DNA of 32,832 nt, taken from positions 1 to 32,832 of the forward strand of contig NZ_WGDD01000008.1 in NCBI RefSeq assembly GCF_015493435.1, given 5' to 3'. Origin of the DNA: Sulfurovum sp. Its GTDB lineage: Bacteria; Campylobacterota; Campylobacteria; Campylobacterales; Sulfurovaceae. The notes beneath the pieces are model-generated. The model made no database searches. It was not told where the DNA came from and worked only from the letters and a program-made list of their open reading frames with translations. This document shows positions 9,352 to 17,291 of this stretch, piece after piece; positions within the stretch are counted from its first letter, which is position 1, and the number at the start of each line of letters is the position of its first letter. A program made the translations under genes and the position numbers.

Positions 9352-9570
9352 ATGAAAACAAAAACATTTGAAGAAAAACTGGCATATTCCAAAGAACTGC
9401 TTGAAAAGCTGATGAATCCGGAGATTACTCTGGAAGAATCGGTCAAGCTTTACGAAGAGGGTCTTAAGAACATCAAAGAAGCACAAAAACTCATTGAAGA
9501 AGCCAAAATGAAGATCACGGTAATAGAACAGCAGAATCAGCAGCTTGCAGGCATAGATGATGGCAGTTAA
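9352..9570 (+). CDS. xseB: Exodeoxyribonuclease VII small subunit
   Basis: A 72-residue, highly charged, all-helical protein matching XseB, which assembles with XseA into the single-strand exonuclease VII. Family marks are FEEKLAYSKELLEKL, ITLEESVKLYEEGLK and the coiled-coil tail with AQKLIEEAKMKI. Size matches the family (70-85 residues). xseA is not in the window. The next gene starts inside its last five codons (14-nt overlap). Confidence 0.93.
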   Translation: MKTKTFEEKLAYSKELLEKLMNPEITLEESVKLYEEGLKNIKEAQKLIEEAKMKITVIEQQNQQLAGIDDGS

Positions 9571-10375
9571 ACAGCTTGTCGTAGCCGCATTGCAGCTGCC
9601 AACACTGGGGATGAACGCGACACGGCTTGAATTTTACCTCAAGCAGGCACACAGCCGCGGTGCAGACATAATGCTGTTAGGCGAATATGTGCTGAACCAT
9701 TTTTTCAAAGAGTTTGCCACTATGGCACCCAACATGGTGAAAGAACAAAGCCGAAAACATACTGAACTGCTAAAAAATCTTGCGATTAAATATGATATCG
9801 TTTTTATTGCACCTATCATTGTGACGAAAAAAGACGGCTATCATAAAACCATTGTCAAAGTTACGCCCAAACATACCAGGTATTATGAACAGCAGATACT
9901 GCTGCCTTATGCACACTGGAATGAAAAAAGGTTTTTTGCCAATCCTGTAGTACCGCTCAAAGCACCAATGAGCTTTACGATCAAAGGTTTCAAGGTCATG
10001 GTGATGGCCGGTTTTGAACTGCATTTCGATCCGTTCTGGCAAATGGTGACCCACAAGAAAATAGACCTTGTCCTGCTTCCTACCGCTTCTACATTCGGTT
10101 CCCACAACCGGTGGAGGGAAATCATCAAGACCAAAGCCTTTCTGCATGGTTGTTTTGTTCTTAGAGCCAACCGTCTCGGTGAGTACAGTGACAATGAAGT
10201 CAAATGGAAGTTTTACGGCGATACCATGCTGGTTTCCCCTGAAGGCGAAGTAGAAATGATGCTCGAAGACAAAGAATCTATGCTGATAGAAGTCATAGAA
10301 AGAGCAGAAGTACTTGAACACCGTAAAGCCTGGGGGTTTGAGAGAGAATTGAAGCAGCGTGAAATATCAGGCTGA
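9557..10375 (+). CDS. Carbon-nitrogen hydrolase (nitrilase superfamily) homologue lacking the catalytic cysteine
   Basis: The 272-residue protein has the nitrilase-superfamily fold: AALQLPTLGMN opening, LLGEYVLN with the expected catalytic Glu43, ILLPYAHWNEKRFF with the accessory glutamate (Glu123), then LVLLPTAS and the RAN/GEY stretch. The nucleophile motif, normally ICYDxRFPE, reads AGFELHFDP here, so the cysteine position is Gly152 (GGT). The usual catalytic lysine before the loop appears to be Gln112 (YYEQQILLPY). By alignment by eye two of three catalytic residues are missing, suggesting a non-hydrolytic relative. Two adjacent ATGs (9557, 9560) could start it. It overlaps xseB and is followed 8 nt later by an E1-like gene. 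Confidence 0.8.
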   Translation: MMAVKQLVVAALQLPTLGMNATRLEFYLKQAHSRGADIMLLGEYVLNHFFKEFATMAPNMVKEQSRKHTELLKNLAIKYDIVFIAPIIVTKKDGYHKTIVKVTPKHTRYYEQQILLPYAHWNEKRFFANPVVPLKAPMSFTIKGFKVMVMAGFELHFDPFWQMVTHKKIDLVLLPTASTFGSHNRWREIIKTKAFLHGCFVLRANRLGEYSDNEVKWKFYGDTMLVSPEGEVEMMLEDKESMLIEVIERAEVLEHRKAWGFERELKQREISG

Positions 10376-10383
10376 AAAGGAGC

Positions 10384-11067
10384 ATGAAAATGGTATCAAC
10401 GGAAGAGTATTTTAACAGACAGATACAGCTTTGGGGAGAAAGTACACAAAAATCCCTTCAGACAAAAACGATAGCCATTATCGGATCGGGCGGACTGGGC
10501 TCGACCCTGGCCTTGGCACTGGGTACCTCAGGGATCGGAGAAATACATATGGTCGATTTCGATACCGTCTCTACCCATAATATTCATCGTCAGATCGCTT
10601 TTACGCTTGCGGATGAAGGAAAGAACAAAGCTAGGGCGATCGTAAAACTCATTGAAGCGAAAAATCCTTTTGTCAAAGCTATAGCATATGATATGCCCTT
10701 TGATGATTTCAAAGAGAGAGGGAACCGTTATGATCTGATCCTTGATGCTACGGACAATCTTCCTGTCAGAAGTGAAATAGACAAATATGCCAAAGCAACA
10801 GGGACACCATGGGTCTATGCCAGTGTTGAAGAGTTCAACGGCCAGGTTTGTTTCTTTGAAAAGGCCAATTTTCAAGTCTTTAATATTTCTGACCATAAAC
10901 CAGGGGGTATTGCTGCACCTATCGTAATGCATATCGGATCGCTGGAAGCGAATCTGGCTCTGAGGTATCTTGCGGGCCTGCCTGTGGTGAAAGACAAACT
11001 CTACTATCTCTATTTTAACGACGAGGGTGAGTTGATCACCCAAAAATTCGGAATGCCAAAAGTATAA
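10384..11067 (+). CDS. E1-like adenylating protein of the ThiF/MoeB/HesA family, minimal form
   Basis: A 227-residue protein with the E1-type Rossmann fold: N-terminal FNRQIQLWG, the nucleotide-binding GSGGLGS (34-40), DFDTVSTHNIHRQ (58-70), a lysine at 82 and DATDN (121-125). Family members adenylate the C-terminus of ubiquitin-like sulfur carriers such as ThiS or MoaD. This copy lacks the zinc CxxC pairs and the catalytic cysteine of MoeB/ThiF; Cys156 (GQVCFF) is its only cysteine. It may adenylate without forming a thioester, or act on another carboxylate. No ubiquitin-like gene is adjacent. A strong AAAAGGAG precedes the ATG; operon with xseB and the nitrilase homologue is likely. Confidence 0.8.
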   Translation: MKMVSTEEYFNRQIQLWGESTQKSLQTKTIAIIGSGGLGSTLALALGTSGIGEIHMVDFDTVSTHNIHRQIAFTLADEGKNKARAIVKLIEAKNPFVKAIAYDMPFDDFKERGNRYDLILDATDNLPVRSEIDKYAKATGTPWVYASVEEFNGQVCFFEKANFQVFNISDHKPGGIAAPIVMHIGSLEANLALRYLAGLPVVKDKLYYLYFNDEGELITQKFGMPKV

Positions 11068-11069
11068 TC

Positions 11070-11084
11070 GTGTTAGAATAACAC
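11070..11084. promoter_or_regulatory. Perfect 6-bp palindrome with overlapping -10-like box before the lipoprotein gene
   Basis: GTGTTA-GAA-TAACAC lies immediately after the E1-like stop. A TATAAT at 11063-11068, overlapping that stop codon, would place a start site inside the palindrome. It could be an operator, a weak hairpin (no proper T-run follows), or chance. Confidence 0.35.
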
Positions 11085-11104
11085 AAATTTTAAAGGATGC
11101 GGGT

Positions 11105-11449
11105 ATGAAAATAAAACTTTTTATGCTGTTGGGAACGGCAGCAATGCTTTTTTCCGGCTGTACACAGGAGACACAGAACTCTTTAAGCCGTTCTTTGCAG
11201 AACTGGACAGGAACGAACGGTGTATTGGATGTATATGCAGGAGACAAGCTGGTACATAAATTCATCAAAATCGACAAGCTTTCTACCGCTTTTGGAAGCA
11301 ACGATGGGAAGATACGACCCTACCGCTACGGATATGGAGTGGATGATCTGAATATGAACGGAAAAATAGATCCCGGAGAGAAAAAAGTGTATTTTGAGTT
11401 TTCTGACTACTCCACTTCTTATATCTTCTACGAAAGAAATACCAAATAA
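11105..11449 (+). CDS. Small lipoprotein with an EF-hand-like loop
   Basis: A 114-residue protein with a lipoprotein signal peptide; the lipobox LFSGC puts the lipidated cysteine at residue 19. The mature part is about 95 residues. Residues 81-92 read DLNMNGKIDPGE, which fits the 12-residue calcium-binding loop pattern D-x-N-x-N-G-x-I-D-x-x-E. The stretch VLDVYAGDKLVHKFIKIDKLSTA before it is probably beta-rich. The family is not recognised; a periplasm-facing lipoprotein is as far as the sequence goes. AAAGGATG precedes the ATG. ridA follows 10 nt downstream. Confidence 0.75.
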   Translation: MKIKLFMLLGTAAMLFSGCTQETQNSLSRSLQNWTGTNGVLDVYAGDKLVHKFIKIDKLSTAFGSNDGKIRPYRYGYGVDDLNMNGKIDPGEKKVYFEFSDYSTSYIFYERNTK

Positions 11450-11459
11450 AGGATAAAAT

Positions 11460-11855
11460 ATGGCAAGAATCATAGCTACAGATGAAGCACCAAAGGCGAT
11501 AGGCCCTTATTCACAGGCAATTGTTGCAAACGGGTTGGTCTATACTTCAGGACAGATCGCACTGATGCCTGACGGCAATATGGAAACACGCGGAGTAGAG
11601 CAGCAGACGCATCAGGTCATCAAAAATCTTTTTTATGTACTTGCTGCTGCCGGGGCACAGTTCTCGGACGTGATCAAAACAACGATCTATCTTGCAGACA
11701 TGAATGACTTTGAAACGGTGAACAAAGTATATGCCCATTATTTCGGTGCCCATAGACCGGCAAGAAGTACTGTCGCTGTCAGATCGCTCCCCAAAAATGC
11801 GCTGGTTGAGATCGAGTGTATTGCATTTGCAGACCGACACGTTGATTTTGGTTAA
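11460..11855 (+). CDS. ridA: RidA family enamine/imine deaminase
   Basis: A 131-residue member of the YjgF/YER057c/UK114 family. RidA hydrolyses reactive 2-aminoacrylate released by PLP enzymes, protecting other PLP enzymes. Typical features are PKAIGPYSQAI, VYTSGQIAL, the arginine in RPARSTVAV that binds the substrate carboxylate, and the ending LVEIECIAF. Length is normal. AAGGA precedes the ATG; the gene lies 10 nt after the lipoprotein. The nearby PLP enzyme MetY is a plausible but unproven source of its substrate. Confidence 0.93.
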   Translation: MARIIATDEAPKAIGPYSQAIVANGLVYTSGQIALMPDGNMETRGVEQQTHQVIKNLFYVLAAAGAQFSDVIKTTIYLADMNDFETVNKVYAHYFGAHRPARSTVAVRSLPKNALVEIECIAFADRHVDFG

Positions 11856-11893
11856 TATTCAGTACTTTAAAAAAATATTAAACATTGTTTGGG

Positions 11894-11899
11894 TATAAT
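11894..11899 (+). promoter_or_regulatory. Putative -10 box for rplU-rpmA
   Basis: A consensus TATAAT lies 41 nt before the rplU ATG in a very AT-rich 85-nt intergenic region. No clear -35 box is present; the upstream DNA carries A- and T-tracts. The predicted leader is about 35 nt, and no structured ribosomal-protein leader is visible. Confidence 0.6.
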
Positions 11900-11940
11900 C
11901 TCAAACTTTTTTAAAATACACAGATAGTAAAGGGTTTGCA

Positions 11941-12246
11941 ATGTACGCAATCATTAAAGCAAGTGGCCAACAATTCAAAGTGCAAGAGGGTGATATCATC
12001 TGTTTTGACAACATGGGTCTTGAGCCAAAAGCAGCAGTAGAGTTCAAAGAAGTTCTCGCAATGGACAACGGTGAATTAACAGTCGGTACGCCTTTCGTAG
12101 AAGGTGCGGTTGTTAAAGGTGAGGTGATCAACGAAGGCAGAGACAAGAAAGTGATCATCTATAAGAAAAGAAGAAGAAAAGATTCAAAGCTCAAAAGAGG
12201 TTTCAGAAGAGACTTCACCAGAGTAAGAATTACTAAAATCGCATAA
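11941..12246 (+). CDS. rplU: 50S ribosomal protein L21
   Basis: A 101-residue protein opening [14 protein letters not shown], the L21 N-terminus, and ending in the basic RNA-binding tail ([25 protein letters not shown]). Length matches the family. The ribosomal large-subunit protein pair rplU-rpmA is followed by obgE in many bacteria; here a lipoprotein gene on the other strand lies between rpmA and obgE. Confidence 0.98.
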   Translation: MYAIIKASGQQFKVQEGDIICFDNMGLEPKAAVEFKEVLAMDNGELTVGTPFVEGAVVKGEVINEGRDKKVIIYKKRRRKDSKLKRGFRRDFTRVRITKIA

Positions 12247-12264
12247 ATATAGAAGGAGCAAGAT

Positions 12265-12519
12265 ATGGCACACAAGAAAGGTCAAGGATCCACTCAGAAC
12301 AACCGTGATTCAGCTGGACGTCGTCTCGGCGTGAAAAAATTCGGTGGTGAAGCAGTTATCCCGGGTAACATCATCATTAGACAAAGAGGTACAAAAGTAC
12401 ATCCGGGCAACGGTGTAGGTATGGGTAAAGACCATACTATTTTCGCACTTGTAGAAGGTGTAGTACAATTTGAGAACAAAACAAGAAGCCAGAAAAGAGT
12501 TTCTGTCGTTCCTGCATAA
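12265..12519 (+). CDS. rpmA: 50S ribosomal protein L27
   Basis: An 84-residue protein with the conserved L27 start [26 protein letters not shown] and the [24 protein letters not shown] core. The N-terminus reaches the peptidyl transferase centre in the ribosome. There is no N-terminal extension of the kind cleaved by Prp in Firmicutes. A strong AGAAGGAG precedes the ATG. An intrinsic terminator follows 9 nt after the stop. Confidence 0.98.
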   Translation: MAHKKGQGSTQNNRDSAGRRLGVKKFGGEAVIPGNIIIRQRGTKVHPGNGVGMGKDHTIFALVEGVVQFENKTRSQKRVSVVPA

Positions 12520-12528
12520 TTCCCCATA

Positions 12529-12559
12529 AGCACTTCACCTGAAAGTGGGGTGCTGTTTT
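12529..12559 (+). terminator. Intrinsic terminator of rplU-rpmA
   Basis: AGCACTTCAC and GTGGGGTGCT form a 10-bp stem (two T-G wobbles) with a 6-nt loop, followed by GTTTT. It lies 9 nt after the rpmA stop codon. Confidence 0.75.
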
Positions 12560-12615
12560 CCACAATTTCTTAAAATTTATTAACAATCGGTAAGGACACA
12601 AGCCCACAACTCTGA

Positions 12616-12933
12616 CTATTTCTCTGCTGAGTTGACAGGTTCTTCCTCTTCTTCAACCTTAAAAAGAGGGATACACCTGCTTCTTCCGAGGAACCATCCG
12701 TCATTGTAGTCTTTGTCGATCTTAAAGAGTGTATGATTTTTTGTATAGTGTGCCTGGGCGGTTTTGCAGCCGTCCTCAATGCCCTCTTTAAATGTTTCTG
12801 AAAAGTTTTTCCCAAAATAAATGCCGTCATAGTAAAATCCGCCTTTACTTTGGGGAACGTGGTGCGGGCCTCCGCATGCCGTAAACAAGAGGGAAGATAC
12901 TGCAAGAAGCATGACAGGTTTTAAATATTTCAT
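12616..12933 (-). CDS. Putative lipoprotein, 105 residues
   Basis: The protein has a signal peptide ending in the lipobox LFTAC, followed by Gly-Gly. A conserved-looking core follows: GGFYYDGIYFGKNF, EGIEDGCKTAQAHYTKNH and DKDYNDGWFLGRSRC, with two cysteines that could form a disulfide, and an acidic tail. A GTG three codons upstream (12942) could extend it, but GAGGT overlaps that codon and sits 7 nt before the ATG at 12933, so the ATG is preferred. The family is not recognised by name. It is transcribed against rpmA and divergently from obgE; a TATAAT on the minus strand at 12977-12982 could be its -10 box. Confidence 0.75.
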   Translation of the reverse strand: MKYLKPVMLLAVSSLLFTACGGPHHVPQSKGGFYYDGIYFGKNFSETFKEGIEDGCKTAQAHYTKNHTLFKIDKDYNDGWFLGRSRCIPLFKVEEEEEPVNSAEK

Positions 12934-13042
12934 CGGACTCACCTCAAAAAGAATATGGTAGGAATTACGCTAAGAAATTATAGCGACTATTTTTCTAATT
13001 TAGATATAATTCCGTAATTGATTTGTCATTATAGCAACAACC

Positions 13043-13048
13043 TATAAT
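13043..13048 (+). promoter_or_regulatory. Putative -10 box for the obgE operon
   Basis: TATAAT lies 29 nt before the obgE ATG. The nearest -35-like sequence is TTGATT at 13018-13023 with a 19-nt spacer. A second TATAAT (13005-13010) lies further upstream. The region also holds the divergent promoter of the lipoprotein gene. Confidence 0.55.
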
Positions 13049-13077
13049 GGTTTTTTTATAGATTTAAAGGTAAATAT

Positions 13078-14199
13078 ATGTTTGTAGACAGTGTAGATCT
13101 AACGATCAGCTCAGGTAAAGGCGGTGCCGGTGCCATCTCGTTCTGGACGGAGAAATTCGTTATCAAGGGCGGGCCGGACGGCGGTGATGGCGGGCGTGGC
13201 GGCTCGGTATTTTTCAAAGTAGACAATAATACCGATACGCTCTCAGGTCTCAGAGGCCGTAATCACATCAAAGCGGAGAACGGCCGTCCGGGAGAAGGAC
13301 GCAAGAAGTATGGGCGCAAAGGCCAGGATACAACGATCATTGTACCTCCGGGGACCGTGGTGGTAGATATGGAGACAGGAGAAGAACTGCTCGATCTTAT
13401 AGAAGAAGGTCAGATCGTCAAATTCCTTGAGGGCGGGAAAGGCGGTTTGGGCAATATGCACTTCAAAAGTTCGACGAACCAGCGGCCGACCTATGCACAG
13501 CCGGGGCTTCCCGGTATTACCAAACAGGTCAGGCTTGAGATGAAACTCATTGCCGATGTCGGTCTCGTCGGATATCCGAATGTGGGTAAATCAACCCTGA
13601 TAGCAACCCTTTCCAACGCCCGTCCTCAGGTAGCGAACTATGAATTTACCACATTGACACCCAAACTCGGTGTGGTGCATGTCAGTGACTACGATTCATT
13701 CATGATGGCAGATATTCCGGGTATTATCGAGGGAGCAAGTGACGGACGCGGTCTGGGACTGGAGTTTCTCCGGCATATCGAAAGAACAAAAACACTTCTG
13801 TTGATGATAGATGCAGCCAATTACAGAGAGATGAAATATCAGTATGAAACACTGCTGGTGGAGCTGGACAGATATTCTGAAACGCTTGCCGGCAGGAAAC
13901 ATGCCATTGCCATTACCAAAATAGACTCATTGAGCCGGGATGAGGTCAATACACTGACAGAGACGTTCCTGAAAGATATTGGGTTGGAAGCGAATGATAC
14001 GCTGAAAAAATACAAAGCGGACATGAACTATCTCTCTTACGGATTCAAAACGGATTTTGGTGTACCTCTGCCCCAAAAAGAGCCGCTGTTCGTCCTGCCG
14101 ATCTCTTCCGTTGCGCATATCAATACGGAAGCACTGCGTTATGCGCTGGGTGATTTTGTCAAAAATGTCAAAGAAGAAACAGAAGCCGAAGAGAAGTAG
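13078..14199 (+). CDS. obgE: Obg family GTPase
   Basis: A 373-residue ribosome-associated GTPase involved in large-subunit assembly and stress signalling. The N-terminal glycine-rich Obg fold spans about residues 1-157 ([31 protein letters not shown]). The G domain follows with G1 GYPNVGKS (165-172), G2 near [10 protein letters not shown]3 DIPG (212-215) and a TKID-type G4. The C-terminal OCT domain of some Obg proteins is not evident, but the G domain carries an insertion before its end. proB starts 5 nt after the stop. Confidence 0.97.
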   Translation: MFVDSVDLTISSGKGGAGAISFWTEKFVIKGGPDGGDGGRGGSVFFKVDNNTDTLSGLRGRNHIKAENGRPGEGRKKYGRKGQDTTIIVPPGTVVVDMETGEELLDLIEEGQIVKFLEGGKGGLGNMHFKSSTNQRPTYAQPGLPGITKQVRLEMKLIADVGLVGYPNVGKSTLIATLSNARPQVANYEFTTLTPKLGVVHVSDYDSFMMADIPGIIEGASDGRGLGLEFLRHIERTKTLLLMIDAANYREMKYQYETLLVELDRYSETLAGRKHAIAITKIDSLSRDEVNTLTETFLKDIGLEANDTLKKYKADMNYLSYGFKTDFGVPLPQKEPLFVLPISSVAHINTEALRYALGDFVKNVKEETEAEEK

Positions 14200-14204
14200 G
14201 TAAA

Positions 14205-14978
14205 ATGAAAAAAATTGTGATCAAAGTGGGTTCTCATGTGCTAACAGAAGATGGACGTATTGCCAGAGAGAGAATGATGGCACTGGTTGCTCTCATCTCT
14301 GAACTGAAGACTCAGAAATATGAAGTGATCCTTGTGTCTTCCGGTGCAGTAGCGGCCGGATATACCCAACTGGCTTTGGACAGGAAGAAAGTAGCCAATA
14401 AACAGGCGCTGGCTGCCATTGGTCAGCCGTTGCTTTTGAAAATGTATCAGGAAAAATTTGCACAGTACAATATTCTCTGTTCCCAGATTCTTTTGAGTGC
14501 AGATGTGTTTGATTCTCGTAAAGCAACTGCCCATGCAAAAATAGCGGTAGATACACTCTTGGCAAATGGTGTCGTACCGATCATTAATGAAAACGATACC
14601 GTAAGCATCGAGGAGTTGGTATTTGGTGACAATGACAGGCTCTCAGCTCATGTCGCGCATTATTTCGATACACAGATGCTGGTGATACTTTCCGATATTG
14701 ATGCTTTTTATGACAAGGATCCAAACAGATATGATGATGCTGAACGAAGGGCGGTAGTCACCCATCTCTCTTCAGAAGAACTGGAAGCTGAACATACCCC
14801 CAGCAACGAATTCGCTACAGGTGGTATTGTCACCAAACTGCAATCAGCCGATTTTCTTATGAAACACGGCAGGAAAATGTTCCTTGCCAGCGGATTTGAC
14901 CTTTCCGATGCAAGGGCTTTTTTAATTGACGGAGAGCATCATGGCGGAACACTCTTTACTTCACAGAAGGAAGCATAA
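14205..14978 (+). CDS. proB: Glutamate 5-kinase
   Basis: A 257-residue amino-acid kinase that phosphorylates glutamate as the first step of proline synthesis. Visible motifs are [11 protein letters not shown], the SSGAVAAGY glycine loop, [22 protein letters not shown] and the [12 protein letters not shown] nucleotide-site stretch. It lacks the C-terminal PUA domain of the E. coli enzyme (367 residues), leaving the bare kinase domain, which is usual in Campylobacterota. proC is also in the window (29906-30664); proA is not. Its stop codon overlaps the fmt start by one base. Confidence 0.95.
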   Translation: MKKIVIKVGSHVLTEDGRIARERMMALVALISELKTQKYEVILVSSGAVAAGYTQLALDRKKVANKQALAAIGQPLLLKMYQEKFAQYNILCSQILLSADVFDSRKATAHAKIAVDTLLANGVVPIINENDTVSIEELVFGDNDRLSAHVAHYFDTQMLVILSDIDAFYDKDPNRYDDAERRAVVTHLSSEELEAEHTPSNEFATGGIVTKLQSADFLMKHGRKMFLASGFDLSDARAFLIDGEHHGGTLFTSQKEA

Positions 14979-15892
14979 TGGGATACAAAATAGTTTATAT
15001 GGGAACACCCCATTATGCCAGAGAGATACTTCAAACACTGATCGATGCGGATGATATGGATCTCAGCCTTGTTCTGACCCAGCCGGACCGTCCGGTAGGG
15101 CGCAAAAAGATATTGACACCTCCGCCGGTAAAAGTGTTGGCACAGGAGCAGGGTATCGAAGTACTTCAGCCCAGCCGTTTGAGTGAAGAGGGAATCGAAG
15201 AAGCCATTCAAAACCAGAATCCCGACTTCATCATCGTAGCGGCATTCGGGCAGATACTGCCTCAAGCCATTCTTGACATCGCTCCCTGCATCAATTTGCA
15301 TGCCTCTCTGCTGCCGCAATACCGTGGTGCCTCACCGGTCCAGCAGTCACTGTTAAACGGTGATGAGAAGACCGGTGTGACATCGATGTTGATGGAAGCG
15401 GGGCTCGATACGGGACCAATGCTGGGAAAGATCGAATTTATCATTCCCAAAGAGATGCGCCTGTTCGCTTTGATGGAACAGTTGACGAGGGATGCCTGTA
15501 TGCTGACACTGAGTACTGTGCGCAACTTTGAAAAGATCACGCCTGAAGTGCAGGATGAAAGTAAAGCAACGCTTTGCAAAAAGATCAAAAAGAGTGACGG
15601 GGAGATCGGTTTTGAAAATGCCGGGATCATTTACAACAAATACCGCGCATTTGAAGGATGGCCGGGTATTTTCGCGGCCAACGGGACAAAGTTCGATGCG
15701 CTGACACTGGTCGATAGTAACACAGTGCACCATGCAGGAGAAATATGCTCTTTTGAGGATGAAAGTGTCATTGTCGGGTGCACTAAAGGTGCCTTGAAGA
15801 TCGGTATCCTGCAGCCGGCGTCCAAAAAAGCGATGACAGCCAAAGCCTATTGTGTGGGGAGAGGGAAGAACGTTGGAGATCCTATCCTTTAA
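14978..15892 (+). CDS. fmt: Methionyl-tRNA formyltransferase
   Basis: A 304-residue enzyme that formylates initiator Met-tRNA with 10-formyltetrahydrofolate. The N-terminal formyltransferase domain carries VYMGTPHYAREIL, the SLLPQYRGASPVQ signature with the catalytic Asn-His region (CINLHASLLPQYRG) and DTGPML. The smaller C-terminal OB-like domain follows from about residue 205. Length is near normal (about 305-315). The ATG shares its A with the proB stop (TAATG), so translation is coupled; the 3' end overlaps birA. Confidence 0.97.
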   Translation: MGYKIVYMGTPHYAREILQTLIDADDMDLSLVLTQPDRPVGRKKILTPPPVKVLAQEQGIEVLQPSRLSEEGIEEAIQNQNPDFIIVAAFGQILPQAILDIAPCINLHASLLPQYRGASPVQQSLLNGDEKTGVTSMLMEAGLDTGPMLGKIEFIIPKEMRLFALMEQLTRDACMLTLSTVRNFEKITPEVQDESKATLCKKIKKSDGEIGFENAGIIYNKYRAFEGWPGIFAANGTKFDALTLVDSNTVHHAGEICSFEDESVIVGCTKGALKIGILQPASKKAMTAKAYCVGRGKNVGDPIL

Positions 15893-16508
15893 CTGTCTTC
15901 CCTCGACACAGAAATACCTTGTAGAACAACTTGAAACCGGGCAGCTTCAGGTGCCTGTTGCGGTCATTGCGATGGAGCAGAGTTCCGGTATCGGAAGCCG
16001 TGATAACGAATGGAGCGGCGGAAAAGGGAATTTTTTTGCTTCCATAGCTATGTCGATACACGAGCTTCCCGATGACCTTCCGCTCTCTTCCTCTTCCATC
16101 TATTTTTCATTCATCATGAAAAAAACCCTGGAAGCACTGGGTGAAAAAGTCTGGCTTAAATGGCCCAACGATTTTTATCTGAATGAGGGGAAAGTCGGGG
16201 GAACGATCACCAAAAAAATAGACAATATGCTGGTATGCGGTATCGGGATCAATTTGAAAAAATCCCAAAACGGCTACACTTCCCTGCAGTCCGCCATAAG
16301 CCCGGAAGATCTTCTTCATAAGTACATAGAAAGCCTTTCTGAATTTCCAAAATGGAAGCAGGTTTTTAGCGAATATCAGATAGAATTTGAATTAAGCAAA
16401 CGTTTTTCAGTCCATATTGAAAACGAGAGAAAGAGCCTTGCAGATGCCGCTTTGTGCGATGATGGCTCTTTGATTATAGGGGGAAAAAAGGTGTATAGTC
16501 TACGATGA
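15873..16508 (+). CDS. birA: Biotin--[acetyl-CoA-carboxylase] ligase
   Basis: A biotin protein ligase without an N-terminal DNA-binding domain, so it attaches biotin to carboxyl-carrier protein but should not act as a repressor. Motifs are CLPSTQKYL, SSGIGSRDNEWSGGKGNFFAS (the biotinyl-AMP loop, with GSRDN in place of the more common GRGRx) and WPNDFYLNEGKVGGTI. I chose TTG at 15873 (211 residues, MEILSFN) because GAGGGA lies 6 nt upstream and the protein then starts where family members do; a GTG at 15852 would add seven residues. It overlaps the fmt end by 20 nt and parA by 4 nt. Confidence 0.88.
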   Translation: MEILSFNCLPSTQKYLVEQLETGQLQVPVAVIAMEQSSGIGSRDNEWSGGKGNFFASIAMSIHELPDDLPLSSSSIYFSFIMKKTLEALGEKVWLKWPNDFYLNEGKVGGTITKKIDNMLVCGIGINLKKSQNGYTSLQSAISPEDLLHKYIESLSEFPKWKQVFSEYQIEFELSKRFSVHIENERKSLADAALCDDGSLIIGGKKVYSLR

Positions 16509-17290
16509 GCGAGGTGATCAGTATAGCCAATCAGAAAGGCGGGGTAGGAAAGACGACGACAGCCGTGAACCTTGCTGCATCCTTAGCTGAAAAAGGCAAA
16601 AAAGTACTGCTGTTGGATATTGACCCCCAGTCCAATGCGACAACAAGCCTCGGCTTTAATAGAAATGACTATGAATACAATATTTACCATGTGCTGATAG
16701 GAAGCAAAAAGATCTCTGAAGTGATCCTGAAGTCACAGATCAAAAAACTTGACCTTGTTCCGTCCAATATCGGTCTTGTCGGTATTGAAAAAGAGTTTTA
16801 CAACAGCAGAAAGAAAAACAGGGAACTGATCCTTAAAGAGAAGATCAAAGAGATTTCCAAAAAATATGACTATGTCATTATTGACTCCCCTCCGGCACTC
16901 GGTCCTATTACGATCAATGCCTTGAGTGCTTCGGATTCTGTCATTATTCCTATTCAGTGTGAATTTTTTGCCCTGGAAGGACTGGCACAGCTTTTAAACA
17001 CTGTCAGTCTTCTGAAAAAGACCATCAATCCCAAACTGAAAATAAAAGGTTTTCTGCCGACAATGTACTCCAAGCAGAATAATCTCTCCAAGCAGGTACT
17101 GGCTGATCTGAGCTATCATTTCAAAGACAAACTTTTTCATATGAGAAAAGGCCAGGAATGCATTGTCATACCGCGCAATGTCAAGATAGCAGAATCTCCG
17201 AGCTTTGGAAAACCTGTTACACATTATGCCGTAAATTCAAAGGGTTCTCTGGCCTATCGTGATCTTGCAACCGTGATCGTAAGAGGTTAA
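16505..17290 (+). CDS. parA: Chromosome-partitioning ATPase ParA (Soj)
   Basis: A 261-residue P-loop ATPase of the Soj/ParA family. The deviant Walker A motif KGGVGKTT is at residues 11-18, with the signature lysine Lys11; Walker A' is LLLDIDPQSNAT and Walker B is VIIDSPP. It has no N-terminal DNA-binding domain, as in chromosomal rather than type Ia plasmid ParA. It works with ParB to segregate replication origins. The start overlaps the birA stop (ATGA), and parB begins one base after its stop. The fmt-birA-parA-parB-atp order is typical of Campylobacterota. Confidence 0.97.
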   Translation: MSEVISIANQKGGVGKTTTAVNLAASLAEKGKKVLLLDIDPQSNATTSLGFNRNDYEYNIYHVLIGSKKISEVILKSQIKKLDLVPSNIGLVGIEKEFYNSRKKNRELILKEKIKEISKKYDYVIIDSPPALGPITINALSASDSVIIPIQCEFFALEGLAQLLNTVSLLKKTINPKLKIKGFLPTMYSKQNNLSKQVLADLSYHFKDKLFHMRKGQECIVIPRNVKIAESPSFGKPVTHYAVNSKGSLAYRDLATVIVRG

Positions 17291-17291
17291 T

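Noticed and set aside
14205-14978. ProB looks truncated (257 residues, no PUA domain)
   Set aside because: Kinase motifs are complete and short ProB proteins are normal in this phylum, so it is not a broken gene.
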